A DNA stretch of 64,000 bases from Rubinisphaera margarita (lineage in GTDB: Bacteria; Planctomycetota; Planctomycetia; Planctomycetales; Planctomycetaceae): contig NZ_JAKFGB010000019.1 in the NCBI RefSeq assembly GCF_022267515.1, positions 124,001 to 188,000 of the forward strand. The letters run 5' to 3'. The position numbers and the translations under genes are program-made. Positions 34,061 to 47,087 of this stretch are shown here, one piece after another (within the stretch, counting starts at the first letter, position 1; every line of letters begins with the position of its first letter). Below the pieces are notes generated by a model. The model was not told the origin of the DNA. It did not search any database and saw only the letters and a program-made list of their open reading frames with translations.

Positions 34061-34419
34061 CCATTCGTCTCCGGCATGTCCGGGAGAGCCACGACGGGAC
34101 GAATCTCGACCGTCCCCTTGCTTGCTGCGGGAATGCGACCAGCGACCTTGATGGCTTCGTCGAGGTTCTCGACATCGATCAGGTAGTAGCCGCCGAGTTG
34201 CTCGGTCGTTTCAGCGAATGGCCCATCGGTGATCAGCCGCTTCCCCTCACGGACCCGCAGACTGGTGGCCATCGAAACGGAATGCAGAGGAGCGGCAGCC
34301 ATGAACTGCCCTTTCTCGGCCAGTTCGTGGCACAGATCGCGAGATTCGGACATACACGCTTCTCGCTCGTCTTCCGTCCATGCATCTTCGGCACCGTAGA
34401 TTAATAGCATGTATTTCAT
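34057..34419 (-). CDS. YciI-like DGPF-domain protein
   Basis: The 120-residue protein shows the YciI/DGPF fold: MKYMLLIYGAEDAWTEDERE at the N-terminus, LITDGPFAETTEQLGGYYLID in the middle, and GTVEIRPVVALP near the end. The family is a ferredoxin-like dimer with a His/Asp pair in some members; functions are mostly unknown, but many lie next to ECF42 sigma factors. Its stop overlaps the start of the membrane-protein gene. No clear ECF42 promoter is seen upstream, only an AAAGGAAG ribosome site. Confidence 0.87.
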   Translation of the reverse strand: MKYMLLIYGAEDAWTEDEREACMSESRDLCHELAEKGQFMAAAPLHSVSMATSLRVREGKRLITDGPFAETTEQLGGYYLIDVENLDEAIKVAGRIPAASKGTVEIRPVVALPDMPETNG

Positions 34420-34550
34420 GAATGGCTTCCTTTAAGGAGTTCTCCGTCGCGGAGATTTCTGCACCGCGGGGGAGGGGAATGTTGTCCACAGCAGTTGATT
34501 CTCTCGAACGGCTCTATGATCGGTCAAATGCTGACAGTTAGCGTCCGGGT

Positions 34551-34937
34551 TCAGGAGCCGAGAGGTTCCGTCCGCTTCACGCGGGCGTTGATGGTTTCAT
34601 CAGCGGGTCGAATTTCGAACGGCCCCATTCGCACGCCGGGATGCTTCGACATCAATGTGATGGCGTGATTCAGATCCCGAGCTTCGAGAAACAGAATCCC
34701 TCCGAGTTGTTCTTTCGTCTCGGCATAGGGGCCATCTTTCACAACGACTCGTCCGTTGTTGACCGTCAACGTGGCGGCTGACTCGCTGCCCTGGAGAGCT
34801 TCCCCGTCGAGAAAATGCCCTCCACGTCGAAGTTCCTCGTCGTAGGCGAAGCACTCCTCCATCGCGGCCTGTCGTTCGGACTCCGAAAGTCCCTCATAAC
34901 GTTCCGCATCGAGGTATCCCAGGCAGACAAATCTCAT
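34551..34937 (-). CDS. YciI-like DGPF-domain protein with ECF42-type promoter
   Basis: The 128-residue paralogue has MRFVCLGYLDAERYEGLSES at the start, VVVKDGPYAETKEQLGGILFL, with the DGPF motif reading DGPY, and MGPFEIRPADET at the end. It is transcribed alone: 131 bp separate it from the next YciI gene. The ATG at 34937 was chosen over an upstream start that would add 31 residues unlike the family. The promoter motif TGTCGA-N17-CGAC lies 45-71 bp upstream. Confidence 0.87.
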   Translation of the reverse strand: MRFVCLGYLDAERYEGLSESERQAAMEECFAYDEELRRGGHFLDGEALQGSESAATLTVNNGRVVVKDGPYAETKEQLGGILFLEARDLNHAITLMSKHPGVRMGPFEIRPADETINARVKRTEPLGS

Positions 34938-34981
34938 CGTGTTCTCCAATGCAAGTGTCAGTTTCGTGGCTTCAGGAGTTA

Positions 34982-35008
34982 GTCGATTCCCGCAGGCGCG
35001 ATTCGACA
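34982..35008 (-). promoter_or_regulatory. ECF42-type promoter motif before YciI gene
   Basis: On the minus strand TGTCGA (35003-35008) is followed after 17 bp by CGAC (34982-34985), 45 bp in front of the start codon. Together with the motif at 31983-32010 this gives two well-spaced matches in the same cluster. Confidence 0.55.
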
Positions 35009-35202
35009 GGCCGTTTACAAATTTTCCCAAAATCGACGACCCGTCTCAAAACCTGATCCGGCAATGTGTTCCGGCGTTCTCGGGGGACTTATGGATTGCG
35101 TTTACCGGAAATCTGCTAGATTGATAGCAAATCAGGAATCGCGTCCTCCGGAATGGTCCGGACGCCGACGTTGTCGGTTCCTGAGGCTGTCTGAGACGGT
35201 TC

Positions 35203-35622
35203 ATGAAAAAAGACCTGAGCGGGTTTGATGAGAACGGAAATCTCAAAAGTGGAAACCACATCGAGACTTTCAAAGATGGATCGGTTTCCGGGGTAGGAGC
35301 CTACCTCAACGGAGTGAAGACGGGCGACTGGAAATACTACTACCACAACGGCAACCTCAAGGCGCTCGGCAAGTACGATCGCGGCCAGCTGATCGACGAA
35401 TGGATCTGGTATCGAGAAAACGGATTGCTGTTGCAGTCCGGGTCATTTGATTCCGCGGGCCGCAAAACCGGACTCTGGCGTCGCTACCACATTAATGGTG
35501 TGCTCATGGACGAAGGCCAGTTCCTTGAAGGTCGGAAAGTCGGCGAATGGCGATCCTACGACGCCGACGGTCAGATCCAGAAAGTCACAACGCACAAAGG
35601 CCGCACGGGCCCGCAGACCTGA
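35203..35622 (+). CDS. MORN-type repeat protein (YwqK-like)
   Basis: The 139-residue protein is built of about five MORN_2-like repeats, each of the form DGS.G...NG.KTGDWKYYYHNGNL, GLLLQSGSFDSAGRKTGLWR and NGVLMDEGQFLEGRKVGEW. Such repeats form beta-sheets that bind partners; relatives are annotated YwqK-type antitoxins without proof here. It is divergent from the YciI gene and convergent with the sigma-factor gene. The start ATG 35203 follows GAGACGG. Confidence 0.75.
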   Translation: MKKDLSGFDENGNLKSGNHIETFKDGSVSGVGAYLNGVKTGDWKYYYHNGNLKALGKYDRGQLIDEWIWYRENGLLLQSGSFDSAGRKTGLWRRYHINGVLMDEGQFLEGRKVGEWRSYDADGQIQKVTTHKGRTGPQT

Positions 35623-35648
35623 ATCTTCGACAGGCGGACACGGGCACT

Positions 35649-36896
35649 CTATGACTTACTCAACGCGAGCTCATCGAGTCGCTTTTGCAGGAAGCGGCGT
35701 TCTGGTTCCTGGCGGGTCAGTTCCAGTCCACGCTGGTAAGAGACCCGGGCTTCCTCCGTCCAGCCGAGACGGCGGCACAAGTCCGCGCGAGCGGCGTGTG
35801 CCAGATGATACTGCTGCAGTTCGCCGCCGCTGAGGATCTCGTCGATTAGCCTGACACCAGCTTCCGGGCCATCGCGCATGGCGACCGCCACGGCTCGATT
35901 CAGATGCACCACCGGACTCGGCTCCAACTGCAACAGCAGATCGTAGAAAGCGACGATCTGAGGCCAGTCGGTTTCCACGGCGGAACGGGCTTCCGCATGC
36001 ACGGCCGCGATGGCGGCCTGAATGGTGTAGGCCCCGAAGCGACGCGTGGCCAGCGACTCCTGAACCAGCTGCAGTCCCTCCTGAATCTGCTCGTGATTCC
36101 AGAGTGTCCGATCCTGGTCTTCAAGCAGAACGATGTCGCCATCCGAAGTCGTGCGAGCCAGCCGTCGCGATTCTTGAAGCAACAGCAGAGCCAGCAAGCC
36201 GCTGGTCTCCGGATCGGGCAACAGGTCTCGCAACAGCCGCGTCAGGCGAATGGCTTCGGCGGAAAGATCCGCTCTCGTGACCGCCTCGCCGGAGGACGCC
36301 GAGTAGCCTTCATTGAAGATGAGATAGATCACCGTGAGCACGGCATCGAGCCGCTCGGGCATCTCATCGAGTTCCGGAACTTCATACGGAATCCCGGCAT
36401 CGCGAATTTTCGACTTCGCCCGCACAATCCGCTGGGCCATCGTCGGGGCGGCGATCAAAAAGGCACTCGCGACTTCTTCGGTCGTCAGTCCGCAAACTTC
36501 GCGTAGCGTCAGAGCGATCTGCGTTTCGATGGCGAGCGCCGGATGACAACAGGTGAAGATGAGCCGCAGCCGGTCGTCTTCCACGACGGTCGCTTCCGAC
36601 TGCCCGCGTTTCTGTTCCTCAGCTTCGAACTTTCGTCCCAGTTCCTGCAGGGAAGCATCGAACCGGCTGCGGCGGCGGATGACGTCGATGCCCTTGAAGC
36701 GAGCCGTCGAGACCAGCCAGGCGACCTTGTTCTCCGGGACGCCATCGGTCTCCCAGCGTTCGACAGCCGTGGCGAAGGCATCGTGCATCGCTTCTTCAGC
36801 CAGATCGAAGTCTCCCAGGAGTCGCACGAGTGTCGCGAAGACTCGCCGCGACTCCTCCCGGTAGACGGCATCGACAATTGTCTGTGTTGAATTCAT
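35649..36896 (-). CDS. ECF42-type RNA polymerase sigma factor with C-terminal TPR-like extension
   Basis: The 415-residue protein has an ECF sigma core: region 2 (RRVFATLVRLLGDFDLAEEAMHDAF, WLVSTARFKGIDVIRRRSRF) and region 4 (REVCGLTTEEVASAFLIAAPTMAQRIVRAKSKI). A conserved C-terminal extension of about 200 residues follows (LDAVLTVIYLIFNEGYSAS, then TIQAAIAAVHAEARSAVETDWPQI, DLLLQLEPSPVVHLNRAVAVA). This long helical tail is the mark of the ECF42 group, which is linked to DGPF-domain proteins and has no classical anti-sigma factor, the tail being needed for control. The YciI genes nearby fit this. The ATG at 36896 was chosen by alignment to the core. Confidence 0.9.
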   Translation of the reverse strand: MNSTQTIVDAVYREESRRVFATLVRLLGDFDLAEEAMHDAFATAVERWETDGVPENKVAWLVSTARFKGIDVIRRRSRFDASLQELGRKFEAEEQKRGQSEATVVEDDRLRLIFTCCHPALAIETQIALTLREVCGLTTEEVASAFLIAAPTMAQRIVRAKSKIRDAGIPYEVPELDEMPERLDAVLTVIYLIFNEGYSASSGEAVTRADLSAEAIRLTRLLRDLLPDPETSGLLALLLLQESRRLARTTSDGDIVLLEDQDRTLWNHEQIQEGLQLVQESLATRRFGAYTIQAAIAAVHAEARSAVETDWPQIVAFYDLLLQLEPSPVVHLNRAVAVAMRDGPEAGVRLIDEILSGGELQQYHLAHAARADLCRRLGWTEEARVSYQRGLELTRQEPERRFLQKRLDELALSKS

Positions 36897-37108
36897 CACT
36901 TTCGACCAGCCCAAACGGGCTGACCCGCCATTAATAGAAGTTTTCCCCGCTGACTCTACCAGAGACCCCCAGAATATGAACAGAGCGCCACCGGAATGCA
37001 GCCGGCGTTCCCCACCAATCCGAGCCGATTGATCTGACCGCCTCCGCACGGCATACTGTCTGCGACTTCATCACTCGATTTTGATCCGTCCCTCAACGGA
37101 GGCATATT

Positions 37109-38104
37109 GTGCAACTTTGCGAAATCCCGCCGGCTCGCAGCGCCCGCCGGCTCTGCTGTCTGGCCCTCCTGGCGATTACGCTCGGAATTCCCCACGTCTC
37201 GGAAGCAGCGGACGCCAACTGGCAGCTGAAAGATGGCGACCGTGTTGTTCTGCTCGGCAGCACGTTCATCGAGCGGGAGAACGCTCACGGCGTCGTCGAG
37301 ATGTCGCTGCGACTGGCCGCTCCAAATGTCGATTTCACCGTCCGAAACCTCGGCTGGTCGGGCGATAATGTGCTTGGTGAGTCTCGCGCTTACTTCGGGC
37401 CAGTTCAGGCAGGCTATGCTCATCTGCAGGAGTATATCGGTTTGACGAAGCCAACCGTGCTCATCGTCAGCTACGGACACAACGCCGCCTTTGCCGGGGA
37501 AGCCGGACTGACCGAGTTTCTCGGGAACTACTCGAAGCTGCTGAAAGATCTTTCCGCGGACGGTCGTCGCCTTGTCGTCCTCGGCCCGACGCCGCTCGAA
37601 CCAGTCGTGCAGTCTCCCGAACAGATCGAACAACTCAACAAGAACCGCCGCCTCTACAGCGATTCGATTCGTACACTCTGTGAAAAGCAGAACTGCACCT
37701 ACGTCGATCTGCTCGAACCGATGCAGACGCTGCGGAACGAGATGGACGTCGACCGCCTCACCGAAAACGGCATTCATCTAAACCGCGACGGCTACATCGC
37801 TGTCGGAGAGATTCTTGCCCGATCGCTCGGCACCTCGCTCATTCGAGATGGCGAGCCACTGCTGCGAGACTCGCAGTTCGCCGCCGCTGCCCGACCGGCG
37901 TATGAAGCGATCCTCTGGAAGAACGAGCTTTTCTTCCACCGCTTCCGCCCGCAGAACGAAACGTACCTTCGTGGTTTCCGCAAGCACGAACAGGGACAGA
38001 ACGCGAAAGAGATTCTCGAATTCGACCCGCTGGTTCAGGAACAGGATCAGGCCGTGCAGAAAGCCGCCGATGAACTGATCCGCAACTGGGGGCCGGCGAA
38101 CTAG
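37109..38104 (+). CDS. Secreted SGNH/GDSL-like protein with altered catalytic residues
   Basis: The 331-residue product has a signal peptide (LCCLALLAITLGIPHVSEAA) and an SGNH-like fold: KDGDRVVLLGSTFIERENAHG with the block-I serine at S51, RNLGWSGDNVLGESR, VSYGHNAAFAGEAGL and LTENGIHLNRDGYIAVGEIL. The catalytic histidine H223 is present, but the usual aspartate three residues before it is Asn220, and the Gly-Asn-Asp block is replaced by YGHNA. It may be a non-hydrolytic binding protein. The GTG start at 37109 has a GGAGG site. The PVC heme-protein gene follows on the same strand. Confidence 0.75.
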   Translation: MQLCEIPPARSARRLCCLALLAITLGIPHVSEAADANWQLKDGDRVVLLGSTFIERENAHGVVEMSLRLAAPNVDFTVRNLGWSGDNVLGESRAYFGPVQAGYAHLQEYIGLTKPTVLIVSYGHNAAFAGEAGLTEFLGNYSKLLKDLSADGRRLVVLGPTPLEPVVQSPEQIEQLNKNRRLYSDSIRTLCEKQNCTYVDLLEPMQTLRNEMDVDRLTENGIHLNRDGYIAVGEILARSLGTSLIRDGEPLLRDSQFAAAARPAYEAILWKNELFFHRFRPQNETYLRGFRKHEQGQNAKEILEFDPLVQEQDQAVQKAADELIRNWGPAN

Positions 38105-38122
38105 GTTTCTTTCCACGCCCCA

Positions 38123-38180
38123 CAAAGCAGGGAACCCGCTTTCCCCGCACCCCGGCCCTTCCCCCGAAGAGGCCAGGGAA
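38123..38180. repeat. Dispersed 60-bp intergenic repeat, copy 3
   Basis: AAAGCAGGGAACCCGCTTTC followed by CCCGCACCCCGGCCCTTCCC and CGAAGAGGCCAGGGAAG is the third copy of the class seen at 9891 and 27271. It is more diverged in its C-rich half. Confidence 0.5.
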
Positions 38181-38222
38181 GTTTTTGTTTGAACAATTCC
38201 TACCGAAATCAACAGGTGACTC

Positions 38223-41666
<3,444 letters not shown>

Positions 41667-41689
41667 CGCTGCTCAAAGGGCCGAAACGC

Positions 41690-41727
41690 AATGGCCACGC
41701 GGACACAGTTGTGTTCGCGTGGCCATT
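41690..41727 (+). terminator. Long hairpin after the PVC heme-protein gene
   Basis: Arms AATGGCCACGCGGACACA (41690-41707) and the complement at 41710-41727 pair over 18 bp with one G-U wobble. There is no strong T-run after it (ATTATCATTTTG), so it may end transcription or protect mRNA. The remaining gap to 41969 holds no gene; it is AT-richer and must contain the promoter of the next gene. Confidence 0.6.
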
Positions 41728-41969
41728 ATCATTTTGTACTACTTTGTAAACGAGTGTCGCGTGGACAGACTGGTGAAAACGCAATCCTTTGCGCTTGTCT
41801 ACAAAAAAATACAGTTTCGGCGATTGCAGAACCGACCCTACATACACATACTTGCATCTCTTGATGAATAAATGCAGCGATTCCAGCTGCCATAGTTGCG
41901 CTTTGAGCGCGTTTTCTGCCGGCCATTCCGCCGACGACAGGTTTTTTCTCTTATCCTGAAGGTAACATC

Positions 41970-43001
<1,032 letters not shown>

Positions 43002-43097
43002 ATCAGACCCGAAACCGGTGTGGGAAGAGAGATTCTCTCCCTCACCGGTTGTCTGAGTTATGCTCATAAACTCACACGAAGAGAAAGCCTCTCGAGA

Positions 43098-43508
43098 ATG
43101 AAAACGATGTTGCGCAGTCTCTGCGTTCTTTCCACAACACTCATGCTCTGCGGTTGCGGTGGAAGCAGTGACACGCCCGATCTGGGTCGTGTTTCCGGGA
43201 CCGTTACCGTCGACGGCAAGCCCGCCGATGGTGTAACAGTGCTCTTCACCCCTGCCGATGGAGGCCGCTCTTCAACCGGCCAAACAGATTCCAGCGGTCA
43301 TTACGAACTCGTCTACAGTTCGTCAGAAATGGGAGCCAAAGTTGGTTCTCACGCAGTCAGCATCAGCCCGGCCAGCGCGATGCCGAACGATGAAAGCGAC
43401 GATCTGATGAACACCGGCGGATCAGAGATTCCGCAGGAATACCTCGAAGAGAAAAAGCAAGTTGAAGTTAAAGCGGGACCCAACGAGATTGATCTCACCT
43501 ACCCGTAA
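43098..43508 (+). CDS. Small planctomycete lipoprotein with transthyretin-like domain
   Basis: The 136-residue product begins with a lipoprotein signal (LSTTLMLCGCGGSSD, Cys at about 18 or 20) and contains one beta-sandwich (GRVSGTVTVDGKPADGVTVL, STGQTDSSGHYELVYSS). It is a paralogue in type of the gene at 11633-12061. The ATG at 43098 gives a normal signal; the frame is open to 43020 but that part is not signal-like. The convergent PSD1 gene ends only 9 bp away. Confidence 0.8.
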   Translation: MKTMLRSLCVLSTTLMLCGCGGSSDTPDLGRVSGTVTVDGKPADGVTVLFTPADGGRSSTGQTDSSGHYELVYSSSEMGAKVGSHAVSISPASAMPNDESDDLMNTGGSEIPQEYLEEKKQVEVKAGPNEIDLTYP

Positions 43509-43517
43509 GCAACTGAT

Positions 43518-45959
43518 CTACCGGACGTAAACGAACTCCGGGGACAGGCATACGATCCACAACAGGTCCTGAATCGACTCCACGGTTGGTTCAGGGCCTG
43601 TTGCATTGAGGAGCAGTTCCCGTTCGGCTGCCGTCGGGTTGCGGGACAGGGCGAACTGATACACGTGCTCGATCAGCCGTTCCGGCTCGCCCTCGTATCG
43701 GCTCTGCAAGTCGCGGGCTCCCTGCTCCAGGGCCTGCATCAGCTGTTCGCCGTTGGCCAGATTGATCGCTTCGAGGGTCGTCAACTCCTGGGGACGCGAC
43801 GTCACGATCTGATCCCGGTTCGGACGCCCCAGCGCGGTCATCAACGCATTGTTGTTGAGCAGAGACGCCCGGGCCTTCAACGGGTCTTCCCCCAGCCGGG
43901 CCGCGGCCAGAATGTTCTGCAACCGTTCCCGCGTCCGGTCGGTCCACACGGAAAGAGCCGGCACGACCACAGCCGGTTCGAACGTCCCGGGCAGACCGCC
44001 CATGCGTCCTTCCCGAGGCTGGTTCAGTTGCGGATTCCATTGCCAGCTCCCATCGCTGACAATCACCGTTTCCTGCCCCTCCGGTCCGAGCAGCCGGGCT
44101 TCGAAATACAGACCCGCCGCATTGGGAGTCGTTCCGGCATTGGTCGCCCGCACAACGATGTCGTTCCGCCCCGGCTTCAGGTTCGACTCGAACACGATCG
44201 CGGCCGGTTTCTCCCAGTTGTCGACGCGACTCACTTCGCGGCCATTCACGTAGATGATCGCCGAGTTGTCACACGTCACCGCGGCGACGGCCCGGTTCGG
44301 CACGGAGTCGAGCTGAAACGTCTTCCGCAGCATGATCGTTTCCCCAGCAGGCGGCACGCCTCCATTCTGAGCCGAGGCTCCCCAGATCCAGCTCCCCTGC
44401 AGGGCAATCTGTTCCCGCTCTTCCTCGGTAATTGCATTCCGAAGCACAGGGGCATCGACCTCGGCCGGCGGGGCATCGGTCAGCTGCCAGACGGCATCGA
44501 GAAACTGCTCGGCAGTCAACCGCCGCGCCCTCGGCCCGCGATAGACGTATTCGCCATCTTCGGTTGCCTGAATGACCTCGGTTTGAGACTGATACGCCTG
44601 CGAGGTCGTGATGTGCCGCAACAGCTGCTTGAGATCGTAATCGTGCTCGACCAGATAGTTGGCGAGATAATCGAGCAGATCGGCATGCCACGGCTCGGTC
44701 TGCATCGCATCGACCGGATGAACCAGCCCGCGTCCCATGAGTTGATGCCAGAGGCGATTGACGATCGTGCGTGTGAACCGCCCGTTGCGGGGGTCGGTCA
44801 TCAGCTTCGAGAGTTGTTCGAGCCGCTGCTCGCGAGGCAGGGAGGCATCGAGCGAGCCGAGTTCCGGAAAGATCCACCCCGCCGTCGCCTGCTCGCCGGT
44901 CGGCTTGTCGCAGCGGTGGATTTCGAGCGGAGCCTCGGCGTAAATCGCGGCCAGGCTGTAGGCCTCTTTCAGCGTCCAGCGATCGATGAAGCTGTCGTGA
45001 CACGAGGCACACTTCATGTTGATGCCCAGAAACGACTGGGAGATGCTCTGCGAGAACTGAATCTCCAGCGTCTGCCCGGCACTCACTTCGCCCCGCCATT
45101 TGATGCCATCAATGAACCCGCGACTCTCGCCCGTCTTCGGGGCAATCAGCTCGCGCACGAACTCATCGTACGGCCGGTTCTCGAGCAGTGCCGAGTAAAG
45201 CCAGGTGCTGATCTGCTTCCGCCCGCCGGTGATGAATCCGGTGCCGGTGTAGTCGTTCCGCAGCAGATCGTTCCAGAAGGTCATCCAGTGATCGGCGTAG
45301 TCGATCCGCCGTTCCAGTAGATGCTCAATCCAGCGGGTCCGCTTGTCAGGGTTTGAGTCAGCCAGAAATTCGTCCCGTTCCCCAGGTGTCGGAAGGAGGC
45401 CGATCAGGTCGAGCGTGCTCCGCCGGAGAAACGTTTCATCATCGATCGGCTCGGGAATCGGCAGCTCCCGTTCAAGCAGCCAGGCATCGATGAAGCGATC
45501 AATCGGATGCGTCCGTCCTGCGTGTGCTGCGGGAATTTCCGGATGCCGCGGCAGCAGCGGAGGCTCGTAGGTCGATTCGGCAAAGGTGAACCCCGGCTCC
45601 CATTTCAGCCCCTGATCGATCCATTTCCGGATCAGAGCCAGCGATGCGGCCGGAACCCGCGGGTGATCCGGCGGAGGCATCATCAGGTCCTCATCGTCGG
45701 AGAGCATTCGCAGGTAGAAGTCGCTGCTGTCGGGATCGCCGGGAATAGCCGCCGCGTTTTCGAGGAACAACGCCCGCGTATTCAGCGAGAAGCCCCCCTT
45801 CGCCTGACTGCCGCCGTGACATTCGACGCAATGCGTCTTCAGAATCGGCACGATCTGGTGCGGAAAATCGATCAACTCGTCCGCTGCCGCGGTCGCGAAT
45901 CCTGAGAAAACCGTCAGCGCGAGTCCGGCTGAGAACAAAAGGGCGTTTTTCGTAGCCAT
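43518..45959 (-). CDS. PSD1/DUF1549-DUF1553 cytochrome-type protein with inserted carbohydrate-binding-like domain
   Basis: The 813-residue exported protein has a signal peptide (LLFSAGLALTVFSGFATAAA), a planctomycete cytochrome-c-like domain with CVECH at 44-48 and the MMPPPDHPRVP loop, a DUF1549 domain (DRFIDAWLLERELPIPEPID ... LLPTPGERDEF) with a second CASCH near residue 316, and a DUF1553 domain (RLWHQLMGRGLVHPVDAM ... LLRHITTSQAYQS ... LTAEQFLDAVWQL). Between the DUF1553 parts lies an extra beta-rich segment (GETIMLRKTFQLDSVPNRAV, IYVNGREVSRV) resembling rhamnosidase-type or CBM modules. The family is thought to work with DUF1501 proteins on complex carbohydrates. No DUF1501 gene is adjacent here. 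Confidence 0.85.
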   Translation of the reverse strand: MATKNALLFSAGLALTVFSGFATAAADELIDFPHQIVPILKTHCVECHGGSQAKGGFSLNTRALFLENAAAIPGDPDSSDFYLRMLSDDEDLMMPPPDHPRVPAASLALIRKWIDQGLKWEPGFTFAESTYEPPLLPRHPEIPAAHAGRTHPIDRFIDAWLLERELPIPEPIDDETFLRRSTLDLIGLLPTPGERDEFLADSNPDKRTRWIEHLLERRIDYADHWMTFWNDLLRNDYTGTGFITGGRKQISTWLYSALLENRPYDEFVRELIAPKTGESRGFIDGIKWRGEVSAGQTLEIQFSQSISQSFLGINMKCASCHDSFIDRWTLKEAYSLAAIYAEAPLEIHRCDKPTGEQATAGWIFPELGSLDASLPREQRLEQLSKLMTDPRNGRFTRTIVNRLWHQLMGRGLVHPVDAMQTEPWHADLLDYLANYLVEHDYDLKQLLRHITTSQAYQSQTEVIQATEDGEYVYRGPRARRLTAEQFLDAVWQLTDAPPAEVDAPVLRNAITEEEREQIALQGSWIWGASAQNGGVPPAGETIMLRKTFQLDSVPNRAVAAVTCDNSAIIYVNGREVSRVDNWEKPAAIVFESNLKPGRNDIVVRATNAGTTPNAAGLYFEARLLGPEGQETVIVSDGSWQWNPQLNQPREGRMGGLPGTFEPAVVVPALSVWTDRTRERLQNILAAARLGEDPLKARASLLNNNALMTALGRPNRDQIVTSRPQELTTLEAINLANGEQLMQALEQGARDLQSRYEGEPERLIEHVYQFALSRNPTAAERELLLNATGPEPTVESIQDLLWIVCLSPEFVYVR

Positions 45960-46058
45960 CGGAACGAACCTGTCCGCGAAAAAGTCGTCTGACTGACCGA
46001 TCGCATCGAGCGATTCGGCGAAGCGTGCCACTGGCTCGGCCAGTGCAGAACCGGCCCG

Positions 46059-46988
46059 TCAGTTCTGGCCGGACGCATCGAATCCATGCACGAATCCTGA
46101 TGCGATGCACTCTGTTCTTTTACCGGCAGCATCGAGGAGGACACAACCCTGCCCCGGAATTATCCGTCCGATCGGGAAGATCGTCACCGGGGCCTCCGGA
46201 ATTTTCCGGAGTCGCTCCACATCATCTGGGGGGAGCGTGAAGAGGAGCTCAAAGTCTTCGCCGTCACTGAGGGCCCGTTCGAGCGGCGTCCTGTCGCTTT
46301 CTCCGACCTGGGCAGCCGGGGCGATCGGAATCAGCTCGGCATCAAGCTCGGCTCCAACGCCGCTGGCTCTCAGGATATGTCCCAAGTCCGACGAGATGCC
46401 GTCACTGAGGTCGATCAGCGCATGCAGATCGGCATTTTCCCGGAGCCAGATCGCTTCTTGTACGCGGGGGGTGAAGCGAAACTGTTTCTCGGCGAAGCTG
46501 CCGCCGAGCGGGCCGGTGACACAGATCGCATCACCCGGCTGGGCTCCGTCGCGTCGGACCGCTTTCCCTTTCGGGACCTGTCCATACAATGTGACGTTGA
46601 TCGCCAGCCCGCCAGACCAGGTGTTGGTGTCTCCCCCCGCGATGGCAATCTGGAACTCGCGGGCGGAGTCGGCCAGGGCCTGCAGGAGTTCTTCGGCCTG
46701 CTGGCGACTCCAGGACCGTGGAAAGACGATGCTGATAAACGCGGCGACCGGGATGGCGGCCATCGCGGCGATGTCCGAGACGTTGACGGCGAGCGCTTTG
46801 CGGGCGATGTCCGCAGCCGGGTTGATGCCGGTGCGAAAGTGAACTCCGTCGAGGAGAAGATCTGTCGTCACGACCGACTCGGTGCCGTCGGTTTGAGGAA
46901 GAAGGGCGCAATCATCGCCAATTCCAAGATTGACTCTGGCATCTGGTTTCAGCCATGATTTCAATTGATCGATCAGTTCAAATTCCAC
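46059..46988 (-). CDS. thiL: Thiamine-monophosphate kinase
   Basis: ThiL phosphorylates thiamine monophosphate to the active diphosphate. The 309-residue protein has the PurM-like ATP-binding layout: NLGIGDDCALLPQTDG, TTDLLLDGVHF, IARKALAVNVSDIAAM, IAGGDTNTWSGGLAINVTL, IDLSDGISSDLGHI and LSDGEDFELLFTLP. The start is GTG 46988 with a GGAGA site. It is divergent from the RND pump genes and independent of the PSD1 gene downstream. Confidence 0.93.
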   Translation of the reverse strand: MEFELIDQLKSWLKPDARVNLGIGDDCALLPQTDGTESVVTTDLLLDGVHFRTGINPAADIARKALAVNVSDIAAMAAIPVAAFISIVFPRSWSRQQAEELLQALADSAREFQIAIAGGDTNTWSGGLAINVTLYGQVPKGKAVRRDGAQPGDAICVTGPLGGSFAEKQFRFTPRVQEAIWLRENADLHALIDLSDGISSDLGHILRASGVGAELDAELIPIAPAAQVGESDRTPLERALSDGEDFELLFTLPPDDVERLRKIPEAPVTIFPIGRIIPGQGCVLLDAAGKRTECIASGFVHGFDASGQN

Positions 46989-47087
46989 AAGTTCTCCACT
47001 GCTCTCCCCGGACGCCGCGATCTTGTCGCCGGCTCGTCGTTGCCGACCTCACCGCTTCGTCTCAGTCTCTGTAAGTTTGAATCTGCC

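Noticed and set aside
34420..34550. ECF42 promoter before the YciI gene at 34057-34419
   Set aside because: Only TGTCAG is present on the minus strand, with no CGAC at 17-18 bp, so the match is too weak to claim.
41690..41727. Transposon end
   Set aside because: The symmetric 18-bp stem is placed right after a stop codon and has no partner copy in the window, so a transcription-end hairpin is the simpler reading.
43665..45320. Plus-strand open frame of 551 codons
   Set aside because: Antisense to the PSD1 gene, with no domain or start signal. The frames at 57849-59534 and 39972-41561 were rejected for the same reason.
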